DNA from: Mycolicibacterium sp. S2-37
GTDB lineage: Bacteria; Actinomycetota; Actinomycetes; Mycobacteriales; Mycobacteriaceae
Assembly (NCBI RefSeq): GCF_017352375.1
Contig: NZ_JAFEVR010000017.1
Span: 1 to 50,391 of the forward strand
Reading direction: 5' to 3'
DNA length: 50,391 nt
The notes under the pieces were generated by a model. It was not told where the DNA came from and ran no database searches. It saw nothing but the letters and a program-made list of their open reading frames with translations. A program made the position numbers and the translations under genes. The stretch's first letter is position 1. Each line of letters starts with the position of its first letter. Shown here one piece after another: positions 34,550 to 43,171 of the stretch.

Positions 34550-36016
34550 TCAGTCGCGGACCCAGGCCAGCTCGCCCACCCACGGAGACACCTGCGCGGC
34601 GATCGACCACGCCGTCTCCGCCGGTACGTCGATGACGCGATACGCCTTCTCCCCGGCCGCGGTCGCCGCGATGAGCGTCGCGACACCCGCCCGGCGCTGG
34701 AAGAGCGACTGGCGCACCGTCCAACCGATGACACCGTCACCGGCGATGCAGTCCCGGCGCCGCTCCACGCTGCCCGCACCGGCCACCAGCCAGCCGGCGC
34801 CGACACGGTGCCCCAGCGACCTCACCCGATCAGCCGCAAGCAGCGCGCACCCCGCGGTCAGCGCCGCCCACAGCGGCCACAGCCACACCGGTGTGGCTGT
34901 GACGAGTTCGGCGACCGTCAACGCCACCAGGCCCAGCGCTGGGATGGTCAGCGCCCTGGTCCACCGTCGTCGCACCGCGGCGGATCCATGGTGTCGCAGC
35001 GGCCCGGTGACGTCGTCAGGCCGACCGATCAACTCTGACAACACTTCTCGCGCGGTGACGGCCGGACACGGCGGTAGCAGCAGCGACGCCTCACCCGCCC
35101 CGCCGACGCCGGTCATCACGGCGTCCAGCCGCGCACCGCCGAATGCGCGCACCAGCAGCGGCTCGCGCAGTGTGCCTCCGCGCAACCGGCGCAGATCGAA
35201 GGTGTGCTCGCGCTGCCGCAGCAGGCCGTGCCGCAGATGAAGCACCCCACCGGAATCCGAAGCGTCGCGCCGCAGCACCAGGTTGCCGTAGGTGAGCAGC
35301 GAGCGAAGCACCGACAAGACCACCGATGCGACCAGCACGACGACCACCGCCGCGGCCACGAGCACCGTCACCCCGTACCGTCCCGCGGCGTCGCGACCGT
35401 CCTCGGCCAGACCGGAATTGCGCAGCAGCGCACCCCCACTCGACTGGTAGAGCAGCCCGACCGCGGCGACGATCATGGTCAGACCGGTGAAACTCAGCGG
35501 GCTGTAGCGCAGCCACGCCGGCTGCCAGCGGGCCAGTACCTCACCCCGCGCGGCGGTGCCGGCCGCGGCGGGCGACAGCGAATCGGCCAGCAACACCGCG
35601 CGCAGCCGCGGCACCTGATCCGCCTCGACGGCATCGAGCGCGAAGACGTCGTCACCGCGGGCCTCCTGGCCGGTGCTGACCCGCAGCACGGTCAGGCCGA
35701 GCAGCCGGTGCAGCAACCGGGTGTCGGTGGCAACCGACCGGATCCTGTTGCGCGGCAACGACAACACCTTGCGCTGCAGAACGCCGGCCCGCAGCTGCAC
35801 CTCGTCGGATCCGATGCGGTAGGTGGTGGTGAACCACCGGGCCACACCGAGCGCGAGCGTGAGCGCCAGTGCGCCGACGGCCCACAGCGGGTTGCCGGTC
35901 GCCGAACCCAGTGCCACGGTGCCGATCAGCACCGGCAGCTGACGCAGCACCTCGTGGATCGGGTGGACCAGCAGCATCCGCGGGCTCAACCGCCGCCAGT
36001 CGCCGTCGGGGGTCAC
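34550..36016 (-). CDS. Membrane protein with repeated bacterial PH (DUF304/bPH2) domains, YdbT-like
   Basis: A 488-residue membrane protein. Several hydrophobic pairs (LPVLIGTVALGSATG.. and VTVLVAAAVVVVLVASVVLSVL, among others) alternate with cytoplasmic bPH2 domains (TTYRIGSDEVQLRAGVLQR, LPRNRIRSVATD and repeats). GTG start overlaps the stop of the preceding small PH-domain gene as GTGA. This YdbS/YdbT-type pair is widespread in Gram-positives; its function is unknown, with some reports of bacteriocin resistance in Bacillus. Confidence 0.85.
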   Translation of the reverse strand: MTPDGDWRRLSPRMLLVHPIHEVLRQLPVLIGTVALGSATGNPLWAVGALALTLALGVARWFTTTYRIGSDEVQLRAGVLQRKVLSLPRNRIRSVATDTRLLHRLLGLTVLRVSTGQEARGDDVFALDAVEADQVPRLRAVLLADSLSPAAAGTAARGEVLARWQPAWLRYSPLSFTGLTMIVAAVGLLYQSSGGALLRNSGLAEDGRDAAGRYGVTVLVAAAVVVVLVASVVLSVLRSLLTYGNLVLRRDASDSGGVLHLRHGLLRQREHTFDLRRLRGGTLREPLLVRAFGGARLDAVMTGVGGAGEASLLLPPCPAVTAREVLSELIGRPDDVTGPLRHHGSAAVRRRWTRALTIPALGLVALTVAELVTATPVWLWPLWAALTAGCALLAADRVRSLGHRVGAGWLVAGAGSVERRRDCIAGDGVIGWTVRQSLFQRRAGVATLIAATAAGEKAYRVIDVPAETAWSIAAQVSPWVGELAWVRD

Positions 36017-36501
36017 GTCGCGTCCTGGTCGCCCAGCGCGGCGATGTCGGTCAGCCGCGCGACGAGGCGGTCGGCCACCTCGGCGTCCAGCGCCATCACG
36101 CGCACAGCGCCCGCAGACGACGCCGTCGTCACCGTCACATTGGCCAGACCGAACAGCCGGTCGAGTGGACCGCGGTGGGTGTCGACCGTCTGCACCCGCG
36201 AGATCGGGGCGATGCGACGCTCCTGCATCAGCCAGCCGGTCCGCGTGTAGAGGGCACGATCGTCGAGATCCCAGCGGTGCACGCGGTAGCGCCACACCGG
36301 AGCAACGGCGACCGACAGCAACACGCCGAGCAGGGTGGCGACCGCCGCGGCGGCGTGCAGCCACGCCTGGGTGGGCGCCATCACCCACCAGGCGATCTGC
36401 GCCGCCACCGCCGCCCCCCACGGCAGGGCGGCCGAGATCGCCCATACCAGTGGCGCCTTCGGGCTGGGCCGGTGCGTCGGATCGGACAGTGCGACGGTCA
36501 T
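36013..36501 (-). CDS. Small PH-domain membrane protein (DUF304/bPH2), YdbS-like
   Basis: A 162-residue protein with two membrane segments (WAISAALPWGAAVAAQIAWW and LHAAAAVATLLGVLLSVAVA) followed by a single bPH2 domain (WDLDDRALYTRTGWLMQER, RIAPISRVQTVDTHRGPLDR). Partner of the larger YdbT-like protein, with which it overlaps by 4 nt. Divergent from the SDR at 36544, with only 42 bp between starts. Confidence 0.85.
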   Translation of the reverse strand: MTVALSDPTHRPSPKAPLVWAISAALPWGAAVAAQIAWWVMAPTQAWLHAAAAVATLLGVLLSVAVAPVWRYRVHRWDLDDRALYTRTGWLMQERRIAPISRVQTVDTHRGPLDRLFGLANVTVTTASSAGAVRVMALDAEVADRLVARLTDIAALGDQDAT

Positions 36502-36543
36502 GGTTCGAGCATGGCCCATTTCGCGCTGGGTAGGGTCGTGCGC

Positions 36544-37464
36544 ATGAGCCCGAACAGCAAGTGGACCGCCGCTGACGTGCGCAGTCAAGAAGACCGCGTC
36601 GCCATCATCACCGGATCGAACACCGGGATCGGTTTCGAAGCCGCGCGGGTGCTCGCCGAGCGTGGCGCTCATGTCGTGCTCGCCGTACGCGACACCGGTA
36701 AGGGCCGCGCCGCCGCCGACCGGATCGCCGCGGAGACTCCCGGCGCCGACGTGACCGTACGCGAACTCGACCTCACCTCCCTCGACAGCGTCCGGCGCGC
36801 ATCGGATGAACTACGCGCCGAATATCCGCGTATCGATCTGCTGATCAACAACGCCGGCGTGATGATGACGCCCAAGGGCACCACCAAGGACGGGTTCGAG
36901 CTGCAGTTCGGCACCAACCACCTCGGCCATTTCGCCCTCACCGGACAACTGCTCGACAACCTGCTGCCCGTCGAGGGTTCGCGCGTGGTGACCATCAGTA
37001 GCGGAGCCCACCGCTTCGGCCGGATCAACTTCGACGACCTGCAGTCCGAGCGCAGCTACAACCGCGTCACCGCCTACGGTCAGTCCAAGCTGGCCAACCT
37101 GCTGTTCACCTATGAGCTCGACCGCAGGCTCACCGCCAAGGGCGCGCCGACGATCGCCGTCGCGGCACACCCCGGCGGATCCAGCACCGAACTGACCCGC
37201 AACCTGTGGCCGGTGGCGCGCCGGCCGGTCGAGCTGGTGTGGGGCCTGATGGCGCAGAGCGCGCAGATGGGCGCTCTGCCCACGTTGCGCGCCGCGGTCG
37301 ACCCGGACGTGCGGGGCGGACAGTACTTCGGCCCCGACGGGATCGGCGAGCAACGCGGCCACCCGAAACTCGTTCAGTCCAACGACCGCTCCCACGACGA
37401 GGCCGTTCAGCGCCGGCTGTGGGCGGTCTCCGAAGAACTCACCGGCGTCACGTTCCCGGTCTAG
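36544..37464 (+). CDS. SDR-family oxidoreductase, Rv0439c-like
   Basis: A 306-residue SDR: TGSNTGIG loop, NNAGVMMTPKGTT, FGTNHLGHF, ISSGAHRF with the catalytic Ser, YGQSKLANLLF. Orthologous in position and sequence type to M. tuberculosis Rv0439c, preceding moeA. Paralogue of the SDR at 27794. TAGGGT (36531-36536) ends seven bases before the ATG, predicting a leaderless start. The moeA gene begins 5 nt after its stop, so they share a transcript. Confidence 0.88.
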   Translation: MSPNSKWTAADVRSQEDRVAIITGSNTGIGFEAARVLAERGAHVVLAVRDTGKGRAAADRIAAETPGADVTVRELDLTSLDSVRRASDELRAEYPRIDLLINNAGVMMTPKGTTKDGFELQFGTNHLGHFALTGQLLDNLLPVEGSRVVTISSGAHRFGRINFDDLQSERSYNRVTAYGQSKLANLLFTYELDRRLTAKGAPTIAVAAHPGGSSTELTRNLWPVARRPVELVWGLMAQSAQMGALPTLRAAVDPDVRGGQYFGPDGIGEQRGHPKLVQSNDRSHDEAVQRRLWAVSEELTGVTFPV

Positions 37465-37469
37465 GCGTC

Positions 37470-38663
37470 ATGCGCACCGTCGAGGAACACCAGCGGGTCG
37501 TCGCCGGTCTGATCGCCGCAGGGACGCCGACCCGCCTGCCGATCGCCGGGACCCTTGGTCTGGTCCTCGCAGAGGACATCGTCGCGCCGCTGTCGCTACC
37601 GGGTTTCGACAACTCCGCGATGGACGGCTACGCGGTGTACGCCGAGGACGTGGCCGCGGCCACCGAGGACGCCCCGGTGCTGCTGCCCGTCGTCGAGGAC
37701 ATCCCCGCCGGGCGCACCGATGCGCTGACGCTGATCCCCGGCACCGCGCACCGGATCATGACCGGCGCGCCACTACCCGCAGGGGCGACGGCGGTCGTGC
37801 CCGTCGAGGCGACCGACGGCGCCACCGAGACCGTGGCGATCCGGAAACCCGCCAACGCCGGTCAGCACCTACGTCACGCCGGTGAAGACGTCACCGCGGG
37901 CACCACCGTGCTGCGCGCCGGGGCCACGCTCACCCCGGCCGCGCTCGGACTGGCCGCGGCGCTCGGGCTCGGCGAGCTGACGGTGCATCCACGCCGGCGG
38001 GTGCTGGTGATGTCGACGGGCACCGAACTCGTCGCACCCGGCACACCGCTGCAGCCCGGGCAGATCTACGAGTCGAATGCGGTGATGCTGGCCGCCGCGG
38101 TGGTCGACGCCGGCGGTGAGGTTGTTGCCTCGACGATGACCGGCGACGACGTCGACACCTTCCGCGATACTCTGCACCGCCACGCCGGCACCGCGGATCT
38201 GATCATCACCACCGGAGGCGTCAGCGCGGGTGCCTACGAGGTGGTCAAAGATGCGCTGGGTGGTGAGGTCGAGTTCGTCAAGGTCGCCATGCAGCCGGGG
38301 ATGCCGCAGGGCGCGGGCCGGGTCGGAACGACGCCCATCATCACGCTGCCGGGCAATCCGGTCAGCTCACTGGTGTCGTTCGAGGTGTTCGTCCGTTCGG
38401 CGCTGCGCGCGGCGATGGGCGTCGCGCAGCCCGACCGGCCGCGCCGCACCGCCGTCCTCACCGAGGACCTGACCTCGCCCCGCGGCAAACGGCAGTTCCG
38501 CCGCGGTGTCTACGACCCGGACCGCGGCGAGGTCACCAGTTACGGACCGCCGGCGTCCCACCACCTGAGGTGGCTGGCGTCAGCCAACTGCCTGCTCGAG
38601 ATCGGTGAAGACGTCACCGAGCTGGCCGCCGGGTCGGAGGTCCGGCTGTGGGACCTGAGTTGA
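37470..38663 (+). CDS. moeA: Molybdopterin molybdenumtransferase MoeA
   Basis: A 397-residue MoeA-family protein that inserts molybdate into adenylylated molybdopterin. Domains in order: PGFDNSAMDGYAV (residues about 43-55), GTAHRIMTGAPLP, STGTELV, ITTGGVSAGAYEVVK (Mo-cofactor binding fold) and LPGNPVSSLVSFEVFV. Syntenic with Rv0438c (moeA2). No other molybdopterin gene is nearby. Translation starts 5 nt after the SDR stop. Confidence 0.95.
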   Translation: MRTVEEHQRVVAGLIAAGTPTRLPIAGTLGLVLAEDIVAPLSLPGFDNSAMDGYAVYAEDVAAATEDAPVLLPVVEDIPAGRTDALTLIPGTAHRIMTGAPLPAGATAVVPVEATDGATETVAIRKPANAGQHLRHAGEDVTAGTTVLRAGATLTPAALGLAAALGLGELTVHPRRRVLVMSTGTELVAPGTPLQPGQIYESNAVMLAAAVVDAGGEVVASTMTGDDVDTFRDTLHRHAGTADLIITTGGVSAGAYEVVKDALGGEVEFVKVAMQPGMPQGAGRVGTTPIITLPGNPVSSLVSFEVFVRSALRAAMGVAQPDRPRRTAVLTEDLTSPRGKRQFRRGVYDPDRGEVTSYGPPASHHLRWLASANCLLEIGEDVTELAAGSEVRLWDLS

Positions 38664-38685
38664 TCCACGTGTGACCCGCCGCACG

Positions 38686-38691
38686 TAGACT
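38686..38691 (+). promoter_or_regulatory. Candidate -10 box for psd-pssA
   Basis: TAGACT ends eight bases before the psd ATG, in the 36-bp gap after moeA. It suggests that psd-pssA has its own nearly leaderless promoter in addition to read-through from moeA. Confidence 0.45.
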
Positions 38692-38699
38692 CCACCCCG

Positions 38700-39407
38700 A
38701 TGGCCAGACGCCCCCGCAACGACGACCTCCAATCCGGCCCACAGCGGTTCGTGGCGCTGGTGAAGACCACGATTCCGCCGGTGCATCCAGCCGGGTTGCC
38801 CTTCATCGGCGCCGGTCTCGCCGTCGCCGGCATCGGCAGCCGAAGCACATGGCTGCGCAACACCGGCCTGGTGGCCGCGGCAGCCAATGCGCTGTTCTTC
38901 CGGCATCCCCCGCGGGTGCCACCCACCCAACCCGGCGCGGTCGTCGCCCCGGCCGACGGGCTGATCTGCCTGGTGGAAGAGGCGGTTCCGCCGGCGGAAC
39001 TGAATCTGCCTGCCAGACCGCTACCCCGCGTCAGCATCTTCCTGTCGCTGTTCGACGCCCACGTGCAGCGCGTCCCGATCAGCGGTGAGGTGGTGGCCGT
39101 CGCGCACCGCCCCGGCCTGTTCGGTTCGGCAGAACTGGCGGCCGCCAGCGAAGACAACGAACGCAACAGCGTGCTGATCCGCACGCCCGGCGGCGCCGAG
39201 GTGATCGCCGTACAGATCGCCGGCCTACTGGCCCGGCGCATCATCTGCGACATCGCGTCCGGGGACCGCGTCGAGATCGGCGACACGTACGGGTTGATCC
39301 GCTACGGCTCCCGATTGGACACCTATCTACCGGAGGGCACGGACATCAAGGTGCTCCCCGGCCAGCGCGCCGTGGGCGGCGAGACGATCCTGGCGGAACT
39401 GGCGTGA
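38700..39407 (+). CDS. psd: Phosphatidylserine decarboxylase proenzyme
   Basis: A 235-residue short-form (PSD-A) decarboxylase that makes phosphatidylethanolamine. It autocleaves at Gly203-Ser204 in RYGSRLD, giving a beta chain and a small alpha chain whose Ser204 becomes the pyruvoyl group. PADG and SLFDAHVQRVPISG are the other family marks, and an N-terminal hydrophobic stretch (LPFIGAGLAVAGIG) anchors it. The stop overlaps pssA as GTGA. Syntenic with Rv0437c. Confidence 0.95.
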   Translation: MARRPRNDDLQSGPQRFVALVKTTIPPVHPAGLPFIGAGLAVAGIGSRSTWLRNTGLVAAAANALFFRHPPRVPPTQPGAVVAPADGLICLVEEAVPPAELNLPARPLPRVSIFLSLFDAHVQRVPISGEVVAVAHRPGLFGSAELAAASEDNERNSVLIRTPGGAEVIAVQIAGLLARRIICDIASGDRVEIGDTYGLIRYGSRLDTYLPEGTDIKVLPGQRAVGGETILAELA

Positions 39408-40255
39408 GCTCGGGAAGAGGGCGACGCCCGAGAGCCATGCGGATCCTGCCGAGCGCCACCACGGTGCTCGCCATCTGCGCCGGCCTGACCTCCATCAAGT
39501 TCGCCCTCGATGACCGCCCGCACATCGCGCTGGCGCTGATCGGCGCCGCCGCCGTCCTCGACGGCATCGACGGCGGGATCGCCCGCGCCCTCGACGCGCA
39601 GTCGCGGATGGGCGCCGAGATCGACTCGCTCGCCGACGCGGTCAACTTCGGGGTCGCCCCGGCGCTGGTGGTGTATGTGACGCTGCTGCCGACGTCACCG
39701 GTCGGCTGGATCTTCGTGCTCCTCTACGCGGTCTGCATCGTGCTGCGCCTGGCCCGGTTCAACGCGCTGCTCGACGAGCCCGACAAACCCGCATACACCC
39801 GTGAATTCTTCACCGGCATGCCGGCGCCCTGCGGTGCCGTCGGCGTCATCGGCCCGCTGGCCGCGATGCTGCAGTTCGGCGAGGGCTGGTGGACCTCGCA
39901 GTGGTTCGTCTGCCTGTGGCTGGTGGCCAATTCGGCGTTGCTGGTCAGCCGGGTGCCCACGATCGCGGCGAAGTCCATCTCGGTACCGCCGAACGCGGCG
40001 CCACTGCTGCTGGTCATCGTCGCGCTGGCCGCGGCCGCCCTGCTGCTCTTCCCGTACATCCTGGTGCTGCTGATCATCATCGGCTACCTGTGCATCATCC
40101 CGTTCACCATCCGCAGCCAACGCTGGGTGGCCGCGCGGCCGGAGGCCTGGAATGCGGCGCCGAGCCAGCGCCGTGCGGCGCGGCGGGCCAGTCGGCGGGC
40201 TCAGCCCAACCGTCGTTCGGTGGCGCGCCTGGGCCTGCGCAAACCGGGACGCTGA
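39404..40255 (+). CDS. pssA: CDP-diacylglycerol-serine O-phosphatidyltransferase
   Basis: A 283-residue integral membrane enzyme making phosphatidylserine from CDP-diacylglycerol and serine, the substrate of Psd. The CDP-alcohol phosphatidyltransferase motif DG-x2-AR-x8-G-x3-D-x3-D is seen as DGIDGGIAR, then GAEIDSLAD. About seven membrane helices. The C-terminal 45 residues are Arg-rich (RRAARRASRRAQPNRRS). GTG start overlapping psd. Syntenic with Rv0436c. Confidence 0.95.
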   Translation: MSSGRGRRPRAMRILPSATTVLAICAGLTSIKFALDDRPHIALALIGAAAVLDGIDGGIARALDAQSRMGAEIDSLADAVNFGVAPALVVYVTLLPTSPVGWIFVLLYAVCIVLRLARFNALLDEPDKPAYTREFFTGMPAPCGAVGVIGPLAAMLQFGEGWWTSQWFVCLWLVANSALLVSRVPTIAAKSISVPPNAAPLLLVIVALAAAALLLFPYILVLLIIIGYLCIIPFTIRSQRWVAARPEAWNAAPSQRRAARRASRRAQPNRRSVARLGLRKPGR

Positions 40256-40256
40256 C

Positions 40257-42491
40257 GTGCGCGAGGCCGAAGCGTTCGAGGGGGAAAGAAGTCTGTCCCA
40301 CCTGCGTCTGACCGCACGCCTGAACACCTCGGCGCTCGACTCCCGCCGCGGCGTCGTCCGGCTGCACCCCGAGGTGATCGCGGCGCTCGGCATCCGGGAG
40401 TGGGACGCGGTGTCGCTGACCGGATCCCGAACCACCGCGGCGGTGGTGGGTGTCGCGCCGGCCGGCACCCCGACCGGCACCGCACTGCTCGACGACGTCA
40501 CGCTCTCCAATGCCGGCCTGCGCGAGGACAGTGGCGTGATCGTCGCGCCGGTGACCGTCTACGGCGCCAAGACGGTGACGGTGTCCGGGTCGCGGCTGGC
40601 CACCCAGTCCATCTCGCCGGCGACGCTGCGCCAGGCGCTGCTCGGCAAGGTGATGACCGTGGGTGACACCGTCTCGCTGCTGCCCCGTGACCTCGGCCCG
40701 GGTACCTCGACGTCGGCGGCCACCACGGCGCTCGCGTCGTCGGTCGGCATCACGTGGACCTCGGAGCTGCTGACCGTCACCGGTGTCGACCCGGCCGGCA
40801 CCGTCAGCGTGCAGCCGAACTCGTCGGTCGGCTGGGGTGAGCGGCTGTCCTCCGCACCCGCATCCTCCGCACCGCCGGACGACGCCGTGGGTCAGGCGAC
40901 CGTCACCGCCCCGTCTGACGCGACACCTGCGATCAGCTACGACGATCTCAAAGGCAGCCACTCCCAGGCCGATCGGCTGTCCGAATGGCTCAAGCTCTCC
41001 CTCGACGAGCCGGCACTGCTCGAAACTCTGGGCGCTGCACCCAATCTGGGCGTGCTGGTGTCCGGGCCGGCCGGGGTCGGCAAGTCGACACTGGTGCGGG
41101 TGGTCTGCGCGAAGCGCCGCCTGGTCGAACTCGACGGCCCGGAGGTCGGGGCGCTGCATCCGGAGGATCGGCTAGCCCGGGTGTCGTCGGCGGTGGCGAC
41201 CGTCCGCAGCGAGGGCGGCGTCCTCCTGATCACCGATGTCGACGCGCTGCTGCCGACGACGGCCGAACCGGTGGCGACGCTGATCCTCACCGAATTGCGC
41301 ACCGCGGTGGGTACTCCCGGCGTCGCGTTCGTCGCGACGTCGGGTGTGCCCGACGGCGTCGACGCCCGGCTGCGTGCCCCCGAACTGTGCGACCGCGAGC
41401 TCGCGCTCACGCTGCCCGACGCCGCCACCCGCCGGGCGCTGCTCGAGGTGCTGCTGCGCGACGTACCCGCGCAGGATCTGCAACTCGACGAGATCGCCGG
41501 CCGCACACCCGGTTTCGTCATCGCAGATCTGTGCGCACTGGTGCGCGAGGCGGCGCTGCGTGCCGCGGCCCGGGCCAGCACCGACGGTGCTGCACCGGAG
41601 CTCACCCAGTCCGACCTCGCCGGCGCGCTGACCGTGATCCGCCCATTGTCGCGCTCTTCCACCGAGGAGCTGTCGGTCGGCTCGGTGACACTCCAGGACG
41701 TCGGCGACATGGTGGAGACGAAGCAGGCGCTGACCGAGGCGGTGCTGTGGCCGCTGCAGCATCCGGACACCTTCGAGCGTCTGGGCATCGAGCCGCCGCG
41801 CGGGGTGCTGCTCTACGGCCCGCCCGGATGCGGTAAGACGTTCGTGGTCCGGGCGCTGGCGAGTACCGGCCGGCTCTCGGTGCACGCCGTCAAAGGCGCT
41901 GAGCTGATGGACAAATGGGTCGGCTCGTCGGAGAAGGCGGTGCGCGATCTGTTCCGCCGGGCGCGAGAGTCCTCACCCTCGCTGGTGTTCCTCGACGAGC
42001 TCGACGCGCTGGCGCCGCGCCGGGGCCAGAGCTTCGATTCCGGGGTCACCGACCGGGTGGTGGCCTCGCTGCTGACCGAACTCGACGGCATCGAACCGCT
42101 GCGCAACGTCGTGGTGCTGGGCGCCACCAACCGGCCCGACCTCATCGACCCGGCGTTGCTGCGCCCCGGCCGGCTCGAGCGGCTGGTGTTCGTCGAACCG
42201 CCCGACGCCGAAGCGCGGCGCGAGATCCTGCGCACCGCGGGCAAGTCGATACCCCTGGCCTCCGACGGTGAGCGGGCCGTCGATCTCGACACGCTGGCCG
42301 CCGGGCTCGACGGCTACAGCGCCGCGGACTGCGTCGCGTTGCTGCGCGAGTCGGCGCTGACTGCGATGCGGCGGTCGATGGACGCCGCCGACGTCACGGC
42401 CGCCGACGTCGAGGCCGCACGACAGACCGTTCGGCCGTCGTTGGATCCGGCGCAGGTCGAATCCCTGCGGGCGTTCGCCGAGGGGCGTTGA
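40257..42491 (+). CDS. CDC48/VCP-like AAA+ ATPase with two AAA domains
   Basis: A 744-residue protein matching M. tuberculosis Rv0435c. The N-terminal domain (residues about 15-180) is the CDC48-N-like double-psi barrel (TARLNTSALDSRRGVVRLHP). D1 has Walker A GPAGVGKST but a degenerate Walker B, LLITDVDAL, lacking the catalytic Glu. D2 is intact: GPPGCGKT, VFLDELDAL, and the second region of homology ATNRPDLIDPALLRPGRLER. Start is the GTG one base after the pssA stop; the exact start is uncertain because GAGGGGGAAAG lies 20 bases inside. Probable unfoldase, partners unknown. Confidence 0.9.
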   Translation: MREAEAFEGERSLSHLRLTARLNTSALDSRRGVVRLHPEVIAALGIREWDAVSLTGSRTTAAVVGVAPAGTPTGTALLDDVTLSNAGLREDSGVIVAPVTVYGAKTVTVSGSRLATQSISPATLRQALLGKVMTVGDTVSLLPRDLGPGTSTSAATTALASSVGITWTSELLTVTGVDPAGTVSVQPNSSVGWGERLSSAPASSAPPDDAVGQATVTAPSDATPAISYDDLKGSHSQADRLSEWLKLSLDEPALLETLGAAPNLGVLVSGPAGVGKSTLVRVVCAKRRLVELDGPEVGALHPEDRLARVSSAVATVRSEGGVLLITDVDALLPTTAEPVATLILTELRTAVGTPGVAFVATSGVPDGVDARLRAPELCDRELALTLPDAATRRALLEVLLRDVPAQDLQLDEIAGRTPGFVIADLCALVREAALRAAARASTDGAAPELTQSDLAGALTVIRPLSRSSTEELSVGSVTLQDVGDMVETKQALTEAVLWPLQHPDTFERLGIEPPRGVLLYGPPGCGKTFVVRALASTGRLSVHAVKGAELMDKWVGSSEKAVRDLFRRARESSPSLVFLDELDALAPRRGQSFDSGVTDRVVASLLTELDGIEPLRNVVVLGATNRPDLIDPALLRPGRLERLVFVEPPDAEARREILRTAGKSIPLASDGERAVDLDTLAAGLDGYSAADCVALLRESALTAMRRSMDAADVTAADVEAARQTVRPSLDPAQVESLRAFAEGR

Positions 42492-42507
42492 CGCTGCGCT
42501 TCTGCCA

Positions 42508-42565
42508 TTGAGTTTGCGCACAGATCGCGATGCCGCGCGGTATCGCGATCTGTGTGCAATCTCAA
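42508..42565. repeat. Long intergenic stem-loop (24-bp arms)
   Basis: The left arm 42508-42531 (TTGAGTTTGCGCACAGATCG...) pairs with 42542-42565 (...CGATCTGTGTGCAATCTCAA) around the 10-nt loop GCCGCGCGGT. Only one G-U and one mismatch occur in 24 pairs. It starts 16 bases past the ATPase stop. It may act as a terminator; the form, an intergenic perfect stem ending in TTGAG/CTCAA, also suggests a REP-like dispersed element. Confidence 0.7.
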
Positions 42566-42587
42566 CGGCGGCGCCGCCTATCCGCTA

Positions 42588-42620
42588 GATCTTGACACTG
42601 ACAAGATCAGATGCCACAGT
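42588..42620 (+). promoter_or_regulatory. Promoter with inverted repeat over the -35, upstream of the DUF1707 gene
   Basis: TTGACA (42592-42597), 17 bp, then CACAGT (42615-42620). GATCTTG (42588-42594) and CAAGATC (42602-42608) form an exact 7-7-7 repeat across the -35, a likely repressor site. The regulator is not identifiable here. Confidence 0.5.
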
Positions 42621-42658
42621 GGATGCACAACTAGCCACCGTCTAGATCTGGAGGGCTC

Positions 42659-43114
42659 ATGACCGCGCCCCATACCCTCACGGTTCGCGTCGGCGACGAC
42701 GATCGCCAGGCCACCGCCTCCCTGCTGGGACTGGCCCTGGCTCAGGGCTATCTCGAGATGGCCGAATACGACCAGCGCCTCAGCGCCGCCTTCGCCGCAC
42801 AGACCGCCGCCGAACTCCGTGCCCTCACCGCCGACCTGCCGATTGGCGCACTTCGCCGCAACGATCCGCGACGCCGGGCCGCGTTACAGCGCGCCGCGCG
42901 CCGCAGTGTGCAATGGCACCTCGCCGGTTATCTCGCCATGGTCGTCATCGTGCTCACCGTGTGGTTGGCCGTCGGACTGTCCAGCGGGGCGTGGTACTTC
43001 TGGCCCATCTGGCCGATCCTCGGCGCCGGCATCGGACTGGTGAGCCACGCGCTGCCCGTCCGCTTCGCGTGGGCAACCCCATGCTCGGCGGGCCGCGTCC
43101 GACCGCGCACGTAG
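42659..43114 (+). CDS. DUF1707 protein with C-terminal two-helix membrane region
   Basis: A 151-residue protein. Residues 8-60 match DUF1707 (VGDDDRQATASLLGLALAQGYLEMAEYDQRL), a SHOCT-like DNA- or protein-interaction module. Two membrane helices follow (LAGYLAMVVIVLTVWLAVGL, then FWPIWPILGAGIGLVSHAL), as in 2TM-domain proteins. GGAGGG lies upstream of the ATG. Function unknown; it precedes the mrp operon by 57 bp and may be transcribed separately. Confidence 0.8.
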   Translation: MTAPHTLTVRVGDDDRQATASLLGLALAQGYLEMAEYDQRLSAAFAAQTAAELRALTADLPIGALRRNDPRRRAALQRAARRSVQWHLAGYLAMVVIVLTVWLAVGLSSGAWYFWPIWPILGAGIGLVSHALPVRFAWATPCSAGRVRPRT

Positions 43115-43171
43115 ACTGGGCTCAATCCATTCAGCTCACGCTGACACCCCGACCGATCAGATCGGAGTGCC

